Assembly (NCBI GenBank): GCA_029775965.1
Contig: JARVJU010000001.1
Span: 1-64,000, forward strand
DNA from: Nitrososphaeria archaeon
GTDB lineage: Archaea; Thermoproteota; Nitrososphaeria; Conexivisphaerales; DTJL01
Reading direction: 5' to 3'
Length of the DNA: 64,000 bases
Below, one piece after another: positions 16,862 to 25,762 of this stretch. How positions within the stretch are numbered: position 1 is the first letter of the stretch; each line of letters starts with the position of its first letter. The position numbers were made by a program, and so were the translations under genes. The notes under the pieces were generated by a model. It saw only the letters and a program-made list of their open reading frames with translations. It was not told the origin of the DNA and made no database searches.

Positions 16862-17318
16862 ACGTAGCGAGAGATTCATTTGTTAATGATATAATTTTTG
16901 CTCATTCAGGTCTGGATTTAACCTGCACCACACCAATTTCGCTATGCCTAAGCTAGCCAATTGAGTGGGTTAGAAAAGTTATGCAGCAGGCAAGCTGCCA
17001 GAATAATCCAGCAAAACTCTGAAGCAAATCTATCCCTGAAAACTATTGAGCAAACTTATAGTCATTAAACCTGAATTCTACTATACTACTTTGCTTCAAT
17101 GAAGCCTTAATAGACTATCCTTCAGACTGATCGTATTGGAATAAAGACAAGACATAACAGCTACAGGTATTAGCTCGTGAGGTTTGGTATCTTTATCATC
17201 TTTTCTATTCCTCAAACCTCTTGATCAAAGACATGTCACATAATCTGCATTTGCAATGTATTTACCATCTCCTTTATTTTATGGCATTATAAGCCCATAG
17301 TAGGTAGAAGCAAAGTAA
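16862..17318. other. Gene-free junction between accessory and core DNA
   Basis: No gene was found in these 457 bases. The region is A/T-rich. A TATA-like TTTATTTTATGG near 17270 may belong to the next gene. A tRNA-like string near 16905-16960 does not fold into a cloverleaf. Confidence 0.5.
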
Positions 17319-18071
17319 ATGGCCCTGGGCACAAAAGATACCTATCTCAAGCAGACCTTGGACTGGGCTCTGGACAGAATGGCCCAAGCGGGTTATCCTG
17401 TCAAGTCAAAAGTCTCTCTCGTTGTAGATCCATCATTGAAGTTCATGGGATACGCAAAGGAGGTAGGAGATACCCATATCATAGTTATATCGTCCTGGGC
17501 GCTTGACTCTGAGATGCTTGGAGGACTAGTTCTGCATGAGCTTGCTCATGTTTACCACAGTGAAAAAGGTTCACCAACGCATAATCCTGCCATAGTTGAT
17601 AAGATAATACAGGATTTTGCAAGACGAGAAGGATTATCAGAAAGGGAAGTAAGAGCGCTTGTTGATGCTTTTAGCCATCTTCAAAACATAATAGTCGACG
17701 ACATAGTATTCAGATGCCTGACAGAGAAAGAAAGCAGGCTTGCTGCGAAGTTCTTCATGGAATGGATTTCTGAACAGGCTACTGGAGATGCAGTAGTTGA
17801 TACAACCTTGCTTGTAAGAAATGCCTTTGCAATAGCTTCTGTGAGGAGAAGAAACATTACAGAAGCTCTTCACGAGATGGAGCTCAGAAGCAAGAAGTTC
17901 CTGTCATTGCTGGGAGAAGAATGGGAAAGAGATTTTGAGGAGCTGGAATCATTCTTGCAGAACGCCAACCCAGAATGGGACGAAATAGAATTCAGCGAAG
18001 TGCTGGAAGACTATCTTACGAGAATAATAAATCTCATGAGCAGAAGAAGGGGTCTGGAAGACCTAAGATAG
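17319..18071 (+). CDS. HExxH metallopeptidase-like protein
   Basis: This is a 250-residue soluble protein with HELAH at about residues 74-78, inside a helix (GLVLHELAHVYH). That is the zinc-binding HExxH pattern of gluzincin-like proteases. A beta region (KVSLVVDPSLKFMGYA) precedes it, and an acidic helical C-terminus follows, ending in a basic RRRG stretch. Proteins like this are found in archaea as uncharacterised families. A third zinc ligand is not obvious. First gene after the tRNA, with its own probable promoter; proteolytic activity is inferred from the motif only. Confidence 0.6.
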   Translation: MALGTKDTYLKQTLDWALDRMAQAGYPVKSKVSLVVDPSLKFMGYAKEVGDTHIIVISSWALDSEMLGGLVLHELAHVYHSEKGSPTHNPAIVDKIIQDFARREGLSEREVRALVDAFSHLQNIIVDDIVFRCLTEKESRLAAKFFMEWISEQATGDAVVDTTLLVRNAFAIASVRRRNITEALHEMELRSKKFLSLLGEEWERDFEELESFLQNANPEWDEIEFSEVLEDYLTRIINLMSRRRGLEDLR

Positions 18072-18120
18072 TGCTGTTCAAAAATATTGGTTTAAATCAA
18101 CTAATGCTGGAGCTTAACAC

Positions 18121-18675
18121 ATGCCTTTAGTGCATCACCTTTTGAGCGGATTGGTCTCAGGTCCTGGAAGCTTTGTTGCTGCCATAGTTATTTTGATTCT
18201 GGCTCTTGCATTGCTCTTCGCAGGAAAAGTAGTGATTAAAGGTGTAGCCTTCATTGTAGCAGGTCTTGTTGGAGCTACAGCTGGTGCTCTAGCTGGTGCA
18301 ATACTGCTCGGAGTCTTTGGTCTCATATTCGGAGCTCTTGCTGGATTCATCATAATAGGTATCATAGGGTACGCTCTGGTACCTCTGGCAATAGGAATCG
18401 GATTGGGGTATGCAGCATATGAGCTTGTCCTTGCCTATGTAGCCTCGAGGCTTATCGCCATAATTGCAGGTATCGTGTTTGTAGCCATAGGGATAGTAAT
18501 TGCAAATAAATTCCTAGAGATAGCTACAGTTGTACTTGGTGCATTCCTTATTTACACAGTTGGAGTATTTTTTGGCTTACCAACATTATTCTCCATGGCT
18601 TCGGCCCTTGTTCTGGGGGTTATAGGATATCTGGTACAGACAAGAGAGGCACGTATAAGAAGGTATACTGCCTAG
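18121..18675 (+). CDS. Polytopic membrane protein, unknown function
   Basis: These 184 residues are almost wholly hydrophobic, with about five or six Gly/Ala-rich membrane helices and a short basic tail (TREARIRRY). The Gly-zipper style (GATAGALAGA, then GLIFGALAGFIIIG) suggests tightly packed helices. The ATG lies about 26 nt after a TTTAAATC box, consistent with a leaderless message. It resembles uncharacterised archaeal integral membrane proteins; no transport family is recognised. Confidence 0.6.
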   Translation: MPLVHHLLSGLVSGPGSFVAAIVILILALALLFAGKVVIKGVAFIVAGLVGATAGALAGAILLGVFGLIFGALAGFIIIGIIGYALVPLAIGIGLGYAAYELVLAYVASRLIAIIAGIVFVAIGIVIANKFLEIATVVLGAFLIYTVGVFFGLPTLFSMASALVLGVIGYLVQTREARIRRYTA

Positions 18676-18849
18676 CATCACCTTTATCAGAAAAAGGGTA
18701 CTGAAGAATAAGGATCTACAGCCTGTAAAGAGCAATAGTGTGATGCTGACGAAAAGTTTTGCAAAAGGATGGAAGCAGATAATACTATCAACCAGACTAA
18801 ACTGAAGTTTCAATCATTTTTATTAACTCTGAATTATGATATAGCTACA

Positions 18850-19287
18850 ATGGCGCGCATGGTTGATATCTCTGCAAAACCTGTGATCATGAGAGAGGCG
18901 ACAGCGGAAGGTTCCATCATACTGAAGAAGGAAACAATTGATGCCATAAGGGGAAAGAGGATAGAGAAAGGCGATGTGGTTGAGGTATCCAGACTTGCTG
19001 GTATAATGGCTGCAAAGCGAACCTCTGAAATAATACCCCTCTGCCATAACATACCCATAGAGTCTGTAGATGTCGATATATCTGAGACGGATACAGGGAT
19101 GAAGGTTACTTGCCGAGTGGTAGGAGAAGCAAAGACAGGGGTCGAGATGGAGGCTCTAACAGCAACTTCTGCTGCATTATTGTCTATCTGGGATATGGTA
19201 AAGAAGTATGAAAAGGATGCAGATGGTCAGTATCCAAGCACCAAAATAACAGAAATAAGAGTTACAAGGAAGGTAAAGATGCGATGA
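18850..19287 (+). CDS. moaC: Cyclic pyranopterin monophosphate synthase MoaC
   Basis: About 145 residues from the ATG at 18850 (MARMVDIS). An upstream in-frame ATG at 18769 adds 27 residues of unrelated sequence and is rejected. Family motifs are clear: MVDISAK at the start, then GIMAAKRTSEIIPLCHNIP and VEMEALTATSAALL. MoaC converts the MoaA product to cyclic pyranopterin monophosphate in molybdenum cofactor synthesis. The gene is coupled to moaB by an ATGA overlap, so both cofactor enzymes are made together. MoaA is not in the window. Confidence 0.93.
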   Translation: MARMVDISAKPVIMREATAEGSIILKKETIDAIRGKRIEKGDVVEVSRLAGIMAAKRTSEIIPLCHNIPIESVDVDISETDTGMKVTCRVVGEAKTGVEMEALTATSAALLSIWDMVKKYEKDADGQYPSTKITEIRVTRKVKMR

Positions 19288-19808
19288 TGCCTCATGAAGA
19301 ACACAGAAAGAGAGCTCAGAGGACTCTGAAGTGTGCAGTCATTACCATCAGCACATCTAGATATACGAAAAGGGCTGATCAGATTCATGTCAAGGATGAA
19401 TCAGGCGATATAATATGCAGAATGCTGAGAAAGAACGGTCATAAGGTGCTCTACAGGGCAATCGTTCCTGACTCTATGACAGACATAAGGACAAAGTTGC
19501 TCAATGCCTTTCAGCTGGGCATTGATGCTGTAATAACTACAGGAGGAACTGGTATCTCGCCCACTGACGTTACAATAGAATCAGTATCACCCTTGCTGGA
19601 AAGAGAACTACCAGGCTTTGGAGAGCTCTTCAGGCAAAGAAGCTCAGAAAGCATAGGCACAGCTTCAATCATGAGCAGAGCTCTGCTGGGTGTCATGCAT
19701 GGGATGCTGATAGCCTGTCTCCCAGGCTCTCCAGATGGAGTAAAGACTGGTATGGAATTGCTCATGCCAGAGCTACAGCATGCTTCTTCAATCGCCAAAG
19801 GAAGCTAG
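19284..19808 (+). CDS. moaB: Molybdopterin adenylyltransferase, MoaB/MogA family
   Basis: These 174 residues carry the family signature TTGGTGISPTDVTIE (about 91-105) and a LPGSPDGVKTGMELL ending segment. MoaB/MogA proteins adenylate molybdopterin before metal insertion. The gene starts inside the moaC stop (ATGA overlap). Its last 21 bases overlap the convergent cysteine-rich gene on the other strand. Confidence 0.92.
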   Translation: MMPHEEHRKRAQRTLKCAVITISTSRYTKRADQIHVKDESGDIICRMLRKNGHKVLYRAIVPDSMTDIRTKLLNAFQLGIDAVITTGGTGISPTDVTIESVSPLLERELPGFGELFRQRSSESIGTASIMSRALLGVMHGMLIACLPGSPDGVKTGMELLMPELQHASSIAKGS

Positions 19809-20141
19809 AGATCTTCTCCATGCAGCAATATAATCCCGCAGGTCTCTCTTGCTGCACTCCTCGCATATACAGCTTCCCGATTTCTCAATAGAGCAAAAGT
19901 CATGGTATATGCATCCTTGGCAGGAGGTTATCCTGCTGCAGATAAAGCATGGGTAAGAAAATTCTATATCCTGCCTTAGCTCTGACTCAAGCAGGTTTTT
20001 TATTGCCTGCAGGTCAGAACCCTCTCTTATCCTGAAGCCATTCCTGCTTTCGTATTCAACACCAGCTATCATAAGCCTTCTAAAACCTTCACTTCCTAGC
20101 CTGGGAAGTCTGAACCAGTCAGATAAGGGTATAACTATCAC
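19788..20141 (-). CDS. Cysteine-rich small protein
   Basis: This is a 117-residue protein with eight cysteines clustered in about 35 residues (CFICSR, CQGC, C, CICEEC) in its C-terminal half. They could bind zinc or an iron-sulfur cluster. The N-terminal part is a small mixed domain with EYESRNGFRIREGSDL. It is convergent with moaB and overlaps its end by 21 bp. No family is recognised. A real gene is likely, because the frame is long for its composition and the Cys spacing is ordered. Confidence 0.55.
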   Translation of the reverse strand: MIVIPLSDWFRLPRLGSEGFRRLMIAGVEYESRNGFRIREGSDLQAIKNLLESELRQDIEFSYPCFICSRITSCQGCIYHDFCSIEKSGSCICEECSKRDLRDYIAAWRRSLASFGD

Positions 20142-20450
20142 ACATTGCAGTAAATGGATGCGATATATATAGTGTTTTTACAGTATCTTTGAGCAGGAAA
20201 GCCACTGAGCTTGCTATGGAAGGATGCCAGAGAACTGCATTCTGAATGAATGGTCGAGCAGCTACGCTGAAATCATAAACCTATTGCAAGCTGGACTAAT
20301 ATCCTTGCTAGAAGTATTGCCATTAACTTTGCTATAATATCCTGCAGCTTTAAAATGGCATATTGCAACTAATTTCTGGCTCAATTCTGATTCTCCGAAG
20401 CAGTTAAAAATGGGATGTAAGTAGCCTAGGCTGAATCGGAGTAGCATTGT
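20142..20450. other. Intergenic region upstream of the proteasome gene
   Basis: These 309 bases hold no recognisable gene. A TATA-like TTAAAAAT near 20404 probably drives psmA, giving a short untranslated leader. An A/T box near 20165 could serve the minus-strand cysteine-rich gene. Confidence 0.45.
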
Positions 20451-21176
20451 ATGTTCGCACCACAAGCAGGATATGATAGAGCTCTTACCATATTTTCACC
20501 AGATGGTAGACTATATCAGGTTGAGTACGCGATAGAAACTGTAAGACATGGCACATTAGCTATAGGTATTAAATGCAAGGATGGAGTGGTACTTTGCGCG
20601 GAGGAGAGGTTCAGGAAGCTTCAAACAGAGGGTCAAAGTCAAAAACTCTTCCAGGTCGATGACCACATAGGTATTGCAGCAGCAGGCTATGTACCGGATG
20701 CAAGAGTGCTTGTAGATAATGCAAGAGTAGCAGCTCAGAACAACAGGCTGATATACGACGAGCCTATTGAGGTGGAAGGGATTGCGAGACGCCTGGGCGA
20801 TATGGCTCAACAGTATACTCAGTATGCAGGAGTCAGACCATTTGGCGTTTCTCTGATAATAGCGGGAGTTGACGGGAGCACACCAGCTATATATGTTACA
20901 GACCCCAGTGGAACTTACCTTGGTTATAACGCAGTAGCCATAGGAGGCGGCAGTGAGCAGGCCACAGAGCTGCTGGAGCAGAAGTACAAAGAAGATATGT
21001 CTTTGGAAGAAGCAATATCGCTTGCTGTAGAAAGTGTAAAGAAGGCAGGCGAAGAAAAGACAGAACCAAAGCATGTCAAGATAGCTGTCATAGATGTCAA
21101 GACGAGGAAGATGAGGCGTCTGACAGACGAAGAAGTTAATGAGTATGTAAAAAACACTTCCGATAAGCAACAGTAG
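20451..21176 (+). CDS. psmA: Proteasome subunit alpha
   Basis: These 241 residues begin with the alpha-subunit N-terminal helix signature YDRALTIFSPDGRLYQVEYA (residues 8-27), which only alpha subunits keep. The proteasome fold follows, with GVRPFGVSLIIAG and an acidic C-terminal tail. Alpha subunits form the outer gated rings of the archaeal 20S proteasome. The length is normal. It heads a plus-strand gene train that continues into SBDS and the exosome, an arrangement seen in many archaea. Confidence 0.97.
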   Translation: MFAPQAGYDRALTIFSPDGRLYQVEYAIETVRHGTLAIGIKCKDGVVLCAEERFRKLQTEGQSQKLFQVDDHIGIAAAGYVPDARVLVDNARVAAQNNRLIYDEPIEVEGIARRLGDMAQQYTQYAGVRPFGVSLIIAGVDGSTPAIYVTDPSGTYLGYNAVAIGGGSEQATELLEQKYKEDMSLEEAISLAVESVKKAGEEKTEPKHVKIAVIDVKTRKMRRLTDEEVNEYVKNTSDKQQ

Positions 21177-21210
21177 CAAATCAAATTTGCTTTTGGATAG
21201 TTGGTTGTAG

Positions 21211-21942
21211 ATGCATGATGTTAAAAGGGCTAGGGGTTCTAGCTACCTTGCTACTTTGCTAATTCTCCTTGTTTTGGTTGCTGTATATGCTGCACTTGAC
21301 ATAAAATATCAAAACAGTGCCACTCTCTCATACATCTTTTCTATAATAAAGAATGTTACAAGCTGGAGTATAAATGTGGTCGCTGAGCTTGGGGTTGTTG
21401 GTGTATTCGTGCTCATGGCGCTGGAGAGCAGCTCTTTACCTATACCCAGCGAGGTAGTTTTACCCTTTGCCGGTTTTCTTTCAGCTTCGGGTAAATTGGA
21501 TTTTCCATCTGCACTGCTCTGGGCTACTGTTGGTGCAATGATCGGATCCTATATAGACTACTACATAGGAATGTATCTGGGCACGTCTCTGCTTGTTAGA
21601 AAGAATATAATCTCCAAAAAAGCATTAGACGCAGCACATTCATGGTTTACCAAGTATGGTGCAACAGCAGTATTTGCAAGCAGGTTTTTGGCAGGCGCCA
21701 GAACATTGATCAACTTTCCAGCTGGTGCATCAAGGATGAACGTCTTCAAATTTGGGATGTATACTCTTGCAGGCTGCTTGCTTTGGAATGCATCTCTGAT
21801 GTATGCAGGGTATCTGCTTGGGCAAAACTGGGAGGCTGCTGTGGCTGCCTTCAACAGTGTTTATGTCCCTGCTGCAATAGCCTCAATAGTCGTAATAATT
21901 GCTGTACTTGTTATCTACTTCCTGAGAAGGAGAAAGAAATGA
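21211..21942 (+). CDS. DedA-family membrane protein
   Basis: This is a 243-residue membrane protein with about five or six helices and the DedA signature ESSSLPIPSEVVLPFAG (about residues 71-87). The later conserved segment is SRFLAGARTLINFPAGASRM. DedA proteins act at the membrane in lipid translocation and proton-dependent homeostasis. The C-terminus ends with a basic RRRKK. Its stop overlaps an ATG in the SBDS frame, although the real SBDS start is probably further downstream. Confidence 0.85.
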   Translation: MHDVKRARGSSYLATLLILLVLVAVYAALDIKYQNSATLSYIFSIIKNVTSWSINVVAELGVVGVFVLMALESSSLPIPSEVVLPFAGFLSASGKLDFPSALLWATVGAMIGSYIDYYIGMYLGTSLLVRKNIISKKALDAAHSWFTKYGATAVFASRFLAGARTLINFPAGASRMNVFKFGMYTLAGCLLWNASLMYAGYLLGQNWEAAVAAFNSVYVPAAIASIVVIIAVLVIYFLRRRKK

Positions 21943-22025
21943 CACTAGAATTAAATGAAGTCAGTAGAACCGTTTATATGCCCCAGATTAAGACAGCCTG
22001 TAAGAGATATATATTGACGGACAAG

Positions 22026-22703
22026 ATGACCACCGTTCGCCTGACGGTGGGAGGAGAAAGGTTTGAAATACTGGTTAATCCAGATACTGCCTTGGCTTAT
22101 AAGCAGGGAAAGAAGTTTGAAATAAGCCAGGTTTTGGCATCTGATCAGATTTATACAGATTCCTCAAAGGGAGATAGGGCTTCCTCAGATAAGCTGATCA
22201 AAGCTTTTCGCACTGATTCGATTCTTAAGGTGGCAGAAATAATTCTGCAGCGTGGAGAACTTCAGCTTACCACAGAGCAGAGGAGAAAGATGGTTGAAGA
22301 TAAAAGAAGGCAGATAATATCGCTTATAGCTAAGAACTACGTCGACCCAAAGACAAACCTGCCACATCCACCTGTCAGAATAGAGCAGGCCATGAATCAG
22401 ATAAGAGTTTCAATCGATCCTGTTCGACCAGCAGAAGAGCAGGCCAAGAAGATTATAGATGACCTCAGGCTGATATTACCCCTCAAAACAGGTAATCTCA
22501 AGCTCAAGGTGAAAGTCGATGCAGTCTATGCACCTCAGGTAATTGGAGTTCTGAAAGGCTTCGGAAATATACTGAAGGAAGAATGGAGACAGGATGGAGG
22601 TCTTGATGCTGTGATCGAGGTCCCAGTTGCAATGCAGAGGACTCTGCTTGACAGACTTGCTGCTACGACAAAAGGTACAGCTCAGGCCAGCACACTGGAG
22701 TGA
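22026..22703 (+). CDS. Ribosome maturation protein SDO1/SBDS
   Basis: About 225 residues from the ATG at 22026 (MTTVRLTVGGERFEILV), where archaeal homologues begin. The open frame continues upstream to 21939 and beyond, but those codons do not look like the family. SBDS signatures seen: GERFEILVNPD, then a middle helical domain with RRQIISLIAKNYVDP and a C-terminal ferredoxin-like domain. The protein helps release the anti-association factor aIF6 from the 50S subunit. Followed after 6 bp by rrp4. Confidence 0.92.
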   Translation: MTTVRLTVGGERFEILVNPDTALAYKQGKKFEISQVLASDQIYTDSSKGDRASSDKLIKAFRTDSILKVAEIILQRGELQLTTEQRRKMVEDKRRQIISLIAKNYVDPKTNLPHPPVRIEQAMNQIRVSIDPVRPAEEQAKKIIDDLRLILPLKTGNLKLKVKVDAVYAPQVIGVLKGFGNILKEEWRQDGGLDAVIEVPVAMQRTLLDRLAATTKGTAQASTLE

Positions 22704-22709
22704 TAAATC

Positions 22710-23420
22710 TTGTCAAAGATCAGGAGAAAATTTGTTGTGCCAGGAGACCTTATAGTACGCGGAGACTATAAGCCTGTAGCAAACGTATACAGAGAAGGAA
22801 ACAGCATATATTCTTTAAAGGTAGGATTATCCGAAATTGAGGGGCGCAGAGTCAGGGTTATACCTCTTTCAGGCAGGTATGCGCCCAGGGTTAACGATGT
22901 GGTTGTTGGTATAATAACAGATATCAACCCTTATGCATGGACTGTTGACATAAATTCATTTTTTTCTGCATTCCTGCCAGCAACTGATGTATTTGGTAAG
23001 AGATTCTCTCCAGAAAGAGATGACCTGACCTCAAGGCTAAAGCTGAAGGATGTTATACTTGCTCAAATAATCTCATTCGACAGGTCAAAGGACCCTATGC
23101 TGAGTGCTCAGGGTCCAAGACTTGGGCCTATAAGAGGCGGGCATCTGGTCAAAATATCACCTGTCAAGGTGCCAAGGCTGATAGGGAGAAAGGGTTCAAT
23201 GACCAGAATGATAGAGGAAGCAACAGGAACAAGGATAATAATAGGTCAGAATGGATACGTGGTTATTAATGGACCACCAGAAAAGATACCACTAGCCATA
23301 AAATCCATAGAGATGGTGGAGGCAGAAGCGCACCTTGCAGGTCTGACTGAAAATATACAGAACTTTCTGTCCAAAAGTCTTGGTAGAAAGATAGAATCTG
23401 AAAAGTTTGATGGTGAATAG
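22710..23420 (+). CDS. Exosome RNA-binding subunit Rrp4
   Basis: These 236 residues start at a TTG. An N-terminal domain (VVPGDLI) is followed by an S1 domain (about 60-135) and a KH domain with LIGRKGSMTRMIEEATG (about 152-168). Rrp4 caps the archaeal exosome ring and feeds RNA into it. It lies directly before rrp41 and rrp42, the catalytic ring, with 5-bp spacing, the standard archaeal exosome operon order. Confidence 0.95.
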   Translation: MSKIRRKFVVPGDLIVRGDYKPVANVYREGNSIYSLKVGLSEIEGRRVRVIPLSGRYAPRVNDVVVGIITDINPYAWTVDINSFFSAFLPATDVFGKRFSPERDDLTSRLKLKDVILAQIISFDRSKDPMLSAQGPRLGPIRGGHLVKISPVKVPRLIGRKGSMTRMIEEATGTRIIIGQNGYVVINGPPEKIPLAIKSIEMVEAEAHLAGLTENIQNFLSKSLGRKIESEKFDGE

Positions 23421-23425
23421 GTAAA

Positions 23426-24145
23426 TTGACAGAACTTATTGACAAGAATAACCTCAGAGTTGATGGAAGAAAGCTGGACGAACTGAGGCCAATCAAGATG
23501 CAGGTGGGAATCCTCAAGAATGCAGATGGCTCTGCATACATAGAATGGGGGAAGAATAAAATCATAGCAGGTGTCTATGGACCGAAGGAATGTCATCCAA
23601 AGCATATGGCTCTGCCCGACAGAGCATTGCTCAAATGCAGGTACCATATGGCACCATTCTCTGTTGATGAAAGAAAATCCCCTCAGCCATCAAGGAGGGA
23701 GATAGAGCTCTCCAAGATAATAAGGGAAGCACTATCCCCTGCCATCTTGCTGGAGGAATTTCCCCGTACTGCCATAGAGATCTACATAGAAGTACTACAA
23801 TCTGACGGAGGCTCTAGGGTAGCTAGTATAACAGCAGCCTCTGCAGCTCTTGCAGATGCAGGGATCCCAATGAAGGATCTGGTGGTGGGATGTGCAGTAG
23901 GGAAGATAGATGGCAAGATAGTCGCAGACCTGAGTGATATAGAGGATAAAGAGGGCGAGGTGGACCTCCCTGTTGCATGCATGCCAAATCTGAATTCTGT
24001 GACACTGCTTCAGAGTGACGGGCCTTTATCAAAAGAGGAGTTCAAAAAAGCATTCAAACTTGCACTTGATAAATGCAGGTATGTTTATGACATACAGAGA
24101 AAGGCTTTGCTGGAAGGATACCTGGCTAAAACAAAGGAGGCCTGA
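23426..24145 (+). CDS. Exosome catalytic subunit Rrp41
   Basis: This is a 239-residue RNase PH-fold protein starting at TTG. Signatures: RVDGRKLDELRPI at the N-terminus, then YGPKECHPKH, SRREIELSKIIREAL and the catalytic-site region DIEDKEGEVDLPVA. Rrp41 carries the phosphorolytic active site of the archaeal exosome and pairs with Rrp42. The next gene starts two bases after the stop. Confidence 0.95.
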   Translation: MTELIDKNNLRVDGRKLDELRPIKMQVGILKNADGSAYIEWGKNKIIAGVYGPKECHPKHMALPDRALLKCRYHMAPFSVDERKSPQPSRREIELSKIIREALSPAILLEEFPRTAIEIYIEVLQSDGGSRVASITAASAALADAGIPMKDLVVGCAVGKIDGKIVADLSDIEDKEGEVDLPVACMPNLNSVTLLQSDGPLSKEEFKKAFKLALDKCRYVYDIQRKALLEGYLAKTKEA

Positions 24146-24147
24146 GC

Positions 24148-24981
24148 ATGTCAGCAGCTGAAAGAAAGCATGAGTTCGTCGATAGTTTGAGGAGAAGGCA
24201 GATAATAGACGGCCTTTCCCTGGGAAAAAGAACAGATGGAAGAGGCCTGACTGACTACAGAGAGCTGAAGATGGAGATAGGGGCAATAGTAAAGGCTAAC
24301 GGTTCTGCCATGGTGCACCTTGGAAACACAATCGTACTTGTTGGTGTAAAGGTCAACCTTGGCACCCCTTTTCCTGATACACCAGATGAAGGAATACTTA
24401 CAGTGAACGCAGATGTATTGCCCATAGCTTCTCCGTACGAAGAGCCTGGCCCACCTGATGAGGATACAATAGAGCTAGCTAGAGTTGTGGATAGAGGGAT
24501 AAGAGAATCCCATATGATAGATATGTCCAAGCTTGCAATCCAGCCAGGGAAAAAGGTATATTCTGTGTTCATAGATGTTACTGTGCTTGACGTAGATGGT
24601 AACCTTTTCGATGCTGTCTCCTATGCTGCTGTGGCAGCTTTGATGACAACCAGATTCAAGAAGGCTGTTGTCAAAGGGGATGAGGTGATACAGTCCGATA
24701 AAATGATGGAGATGCCTGTAAAAACCATACCTGTATCGATAACAACAGCAAAGATAGGCAGCCATACAATACTTGACCCGGATGGTATTGAGGAGGCTGT
24801 GATGGATGCAAGGCTGACAACAACATTTGATTCAGCTAACAGACTTTGCGCCACACAGAAAGGGGGAGAGGGATGGTTTACTCCGGAAGAAATTCTAAGG
24901 CAGATGGATATAGCAAGAGTTAAAGCAAAGGAGATCAGGTCTGTGATAAAGGAGGCAGTAAAAAATGCCAAAAAGAGCTGA
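24148..24981 (+). CDS. Exosome subunit Rrp42
   Basis: This is a 277-residue RNase PH-fold protein with GKRTDGRGLTDYRELK near residue 27 and the Rrp42 hallmarks GTPFPDTPDEGIL and LARVVDRGIRES. Rrp42 is the structural partner of Rrp41 in the hexameric ring. Its 3' end overlaps the start of the eL43 gene by 17 bp, which indicates coupling. Confidence 0.95.
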   Translation: MSAAERKHEFVDSLRRRQIIDGLSLGKRTDGRGLTDYRELKMEIGAIVKANGSAMVHLGNTIVLVGVKVNLGTPFPDTPDEGILTVNADVLPIASPYEEPGPPDEDTIELARVVDRGIRESHMIDMSKLAIQPGKKVYSVFIDVTVLDVDGNLFDAVSYAAVAALMTTRFKKAVVKGDEVIQSDKMMEMPVKTIPVSITTAKIGSHTILDPDGIEEAVMDARLTTTFDSANRLCATQKGGEGWFTPEEILRQMDIARVKAKEIRSVIKEAVKNAKKS

Positions 24982-25174
24982 CCAGCCTTTGAAGGGCCTC
25001 GGTACAAAGTATGGGGCAACTGTGCGCAAAAGATACAGCAGAGTCTTCAGGGAGCTGAAGGCAAAGAGGGTCTGTCAGCAATGCGGTTCTTCATCATTTA
25101 CCAGAATAGCCATAGGGGTATGGAGGTGCAACAAATGTGGACATACGGCGGCGGGAGGAGCATACACCTTCTGA
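24965..25174 (+). CDS. rpl37ae: Ribosomal protein eL43 (L37Ae)
   Basis: These 69 residues contain a four-cysteine zinc ribbon (CQQC then CNKC), a basic N-terminus (KYGATVRKRYSRVFREL) and the conserved end AAGGAYTF. It is a structural protein of the large ribosomal subunit. The gene overlaps rrp42 at its start and the next gene at its end. In many archaea the small RNA polymerase subunit P gene follows eL43; it is absent here. Confidence 0.95.
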   Translation: MPKRADQPLKGLGTKYGATVRKRYSRVFRELKAKRVCQQCGSSSFTRIAIGVWRCNKCGHTAAGGAYTF

Positions 25175-25397
25175 TTTGTACACAGCATGCATAAAAATAG
25201 CTTTAGACAGCAAAAAAGCATCTGCACTTGCAAAGGCTTTGAACCTTGAGCAATCAGGAAGAATTAAGTATACAGCAGAAAAGGATGGTCTGGCAATAGA
25301 AATGAAAGAATCAAGCCTGTCTGACTTTAGAGCTGTATTAAATTCAAATCTAAGACTTTTAAAGGCAGCATTACAGACTATTGAAGGGTTAGAATGA
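25137..25397 (+). CDS. pcc1: KEOPS complex subunit Pcc1
   Basis: The open frame gives 86 residues from a GTG at 25137, which has a Shine-Dalgarno-like GGAGGTG 8 nt upstream but lies within the eL43 gene (38-bp overlap). A TTG at 25176, one base after the eL43 stop, gives 73 residues and fits the family start better (LYTACIKIAL). The body has the Pcc1 pattern ALAKALNLEQSGRI, then an EMKESSLSDFRAVLNSNLRL segment. Pcc1 dimerises KEOPS, which makes t6A in tRNA. Coupled to prefoldin by ATGA. Confidence 0.8.
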   Translation: MDIRRREEHTPSDLYTACIKIALDSKKASALAKALNLEQSGRIKYTAEKDGLAIEMKESSLSDFRAVLNSNLRLLKAALQTIEGLE

Positions 25398-25756
25398 GCG
25401 ATACATCGATCCCTCCATGGCTGCAGGAGCAGCTTGCAAAATACGAGCAACTTCGCCAGACTCTTCAGTCAGTGCTGGCACAGAAGCAGCAGCTAGATGC
25501 AGAGTTCGCAGATATACAAAGGGCTCTTGAAGAACTCAAAAAAGCAACAGCAGATACACCCATCTATAAGTTCGCAGGTTCCATAATGATAAGGGTTAAC
25601 AAGGAAGACATTGAGAAGGATCTTGAAGAGAAAAAAGAGCTTACAAGCACAAGAATAACAGTTCTTGCCAAACAGGAGGAAAGGCTGAGGGCAAATATGC
25701 AGGAACTGCAGAACAAAGTCACGGAAGCTCTCAAACCGAAGCAACCACCAAGTTGA
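25394..25756 (+). CDS. pfdB: Prefoldin beta subunit
   Basis: These 120 residues form two long coiled-coil helices around a short beta-hairpin (TPIYKFAGSIMIRV, about 55-68), the prefoldin beta layout. Prefoldin is a jellyfish-shaped hexameric chaperone that delivers unfolded proteins to the thermosome. The start overlaps the pcc1 stop by ATGA. The position after pcc1 in an exosome cluster is common in archaea. Confidence 0.93.
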   Translation: MSDTSIPPWLQEQLAKYEQLRQTLQSVLAQKQQLDAEFADIQRALEELKKATADTPIYKFAGSIMIRVNKEDIEKDLEEKKELTSTRITVLAKQEERLRANMQELQNKVTEALKPKQPPS

Positions 25757-25762
25757 AAGATA

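Noticed and set aside
16905-16960. tRNA-like string beside the tRNA-Gly gene
   Set aside because: It has D-arm-like and T-arm-like words, but the T-stem does not pair and there is no acceptor stem.
18769-18849. Upstream 27-residue extension of MoaC
   Set aside because: The sequence is not family-like, and the MARMVDIS start fits known MoaC proteins.
21642-22025. Extended start for the SBDS frame
   Set aside because: The upstream codons overlap the DedA gene out of frame and do not resemble SBDS; homologues begin near 22026.
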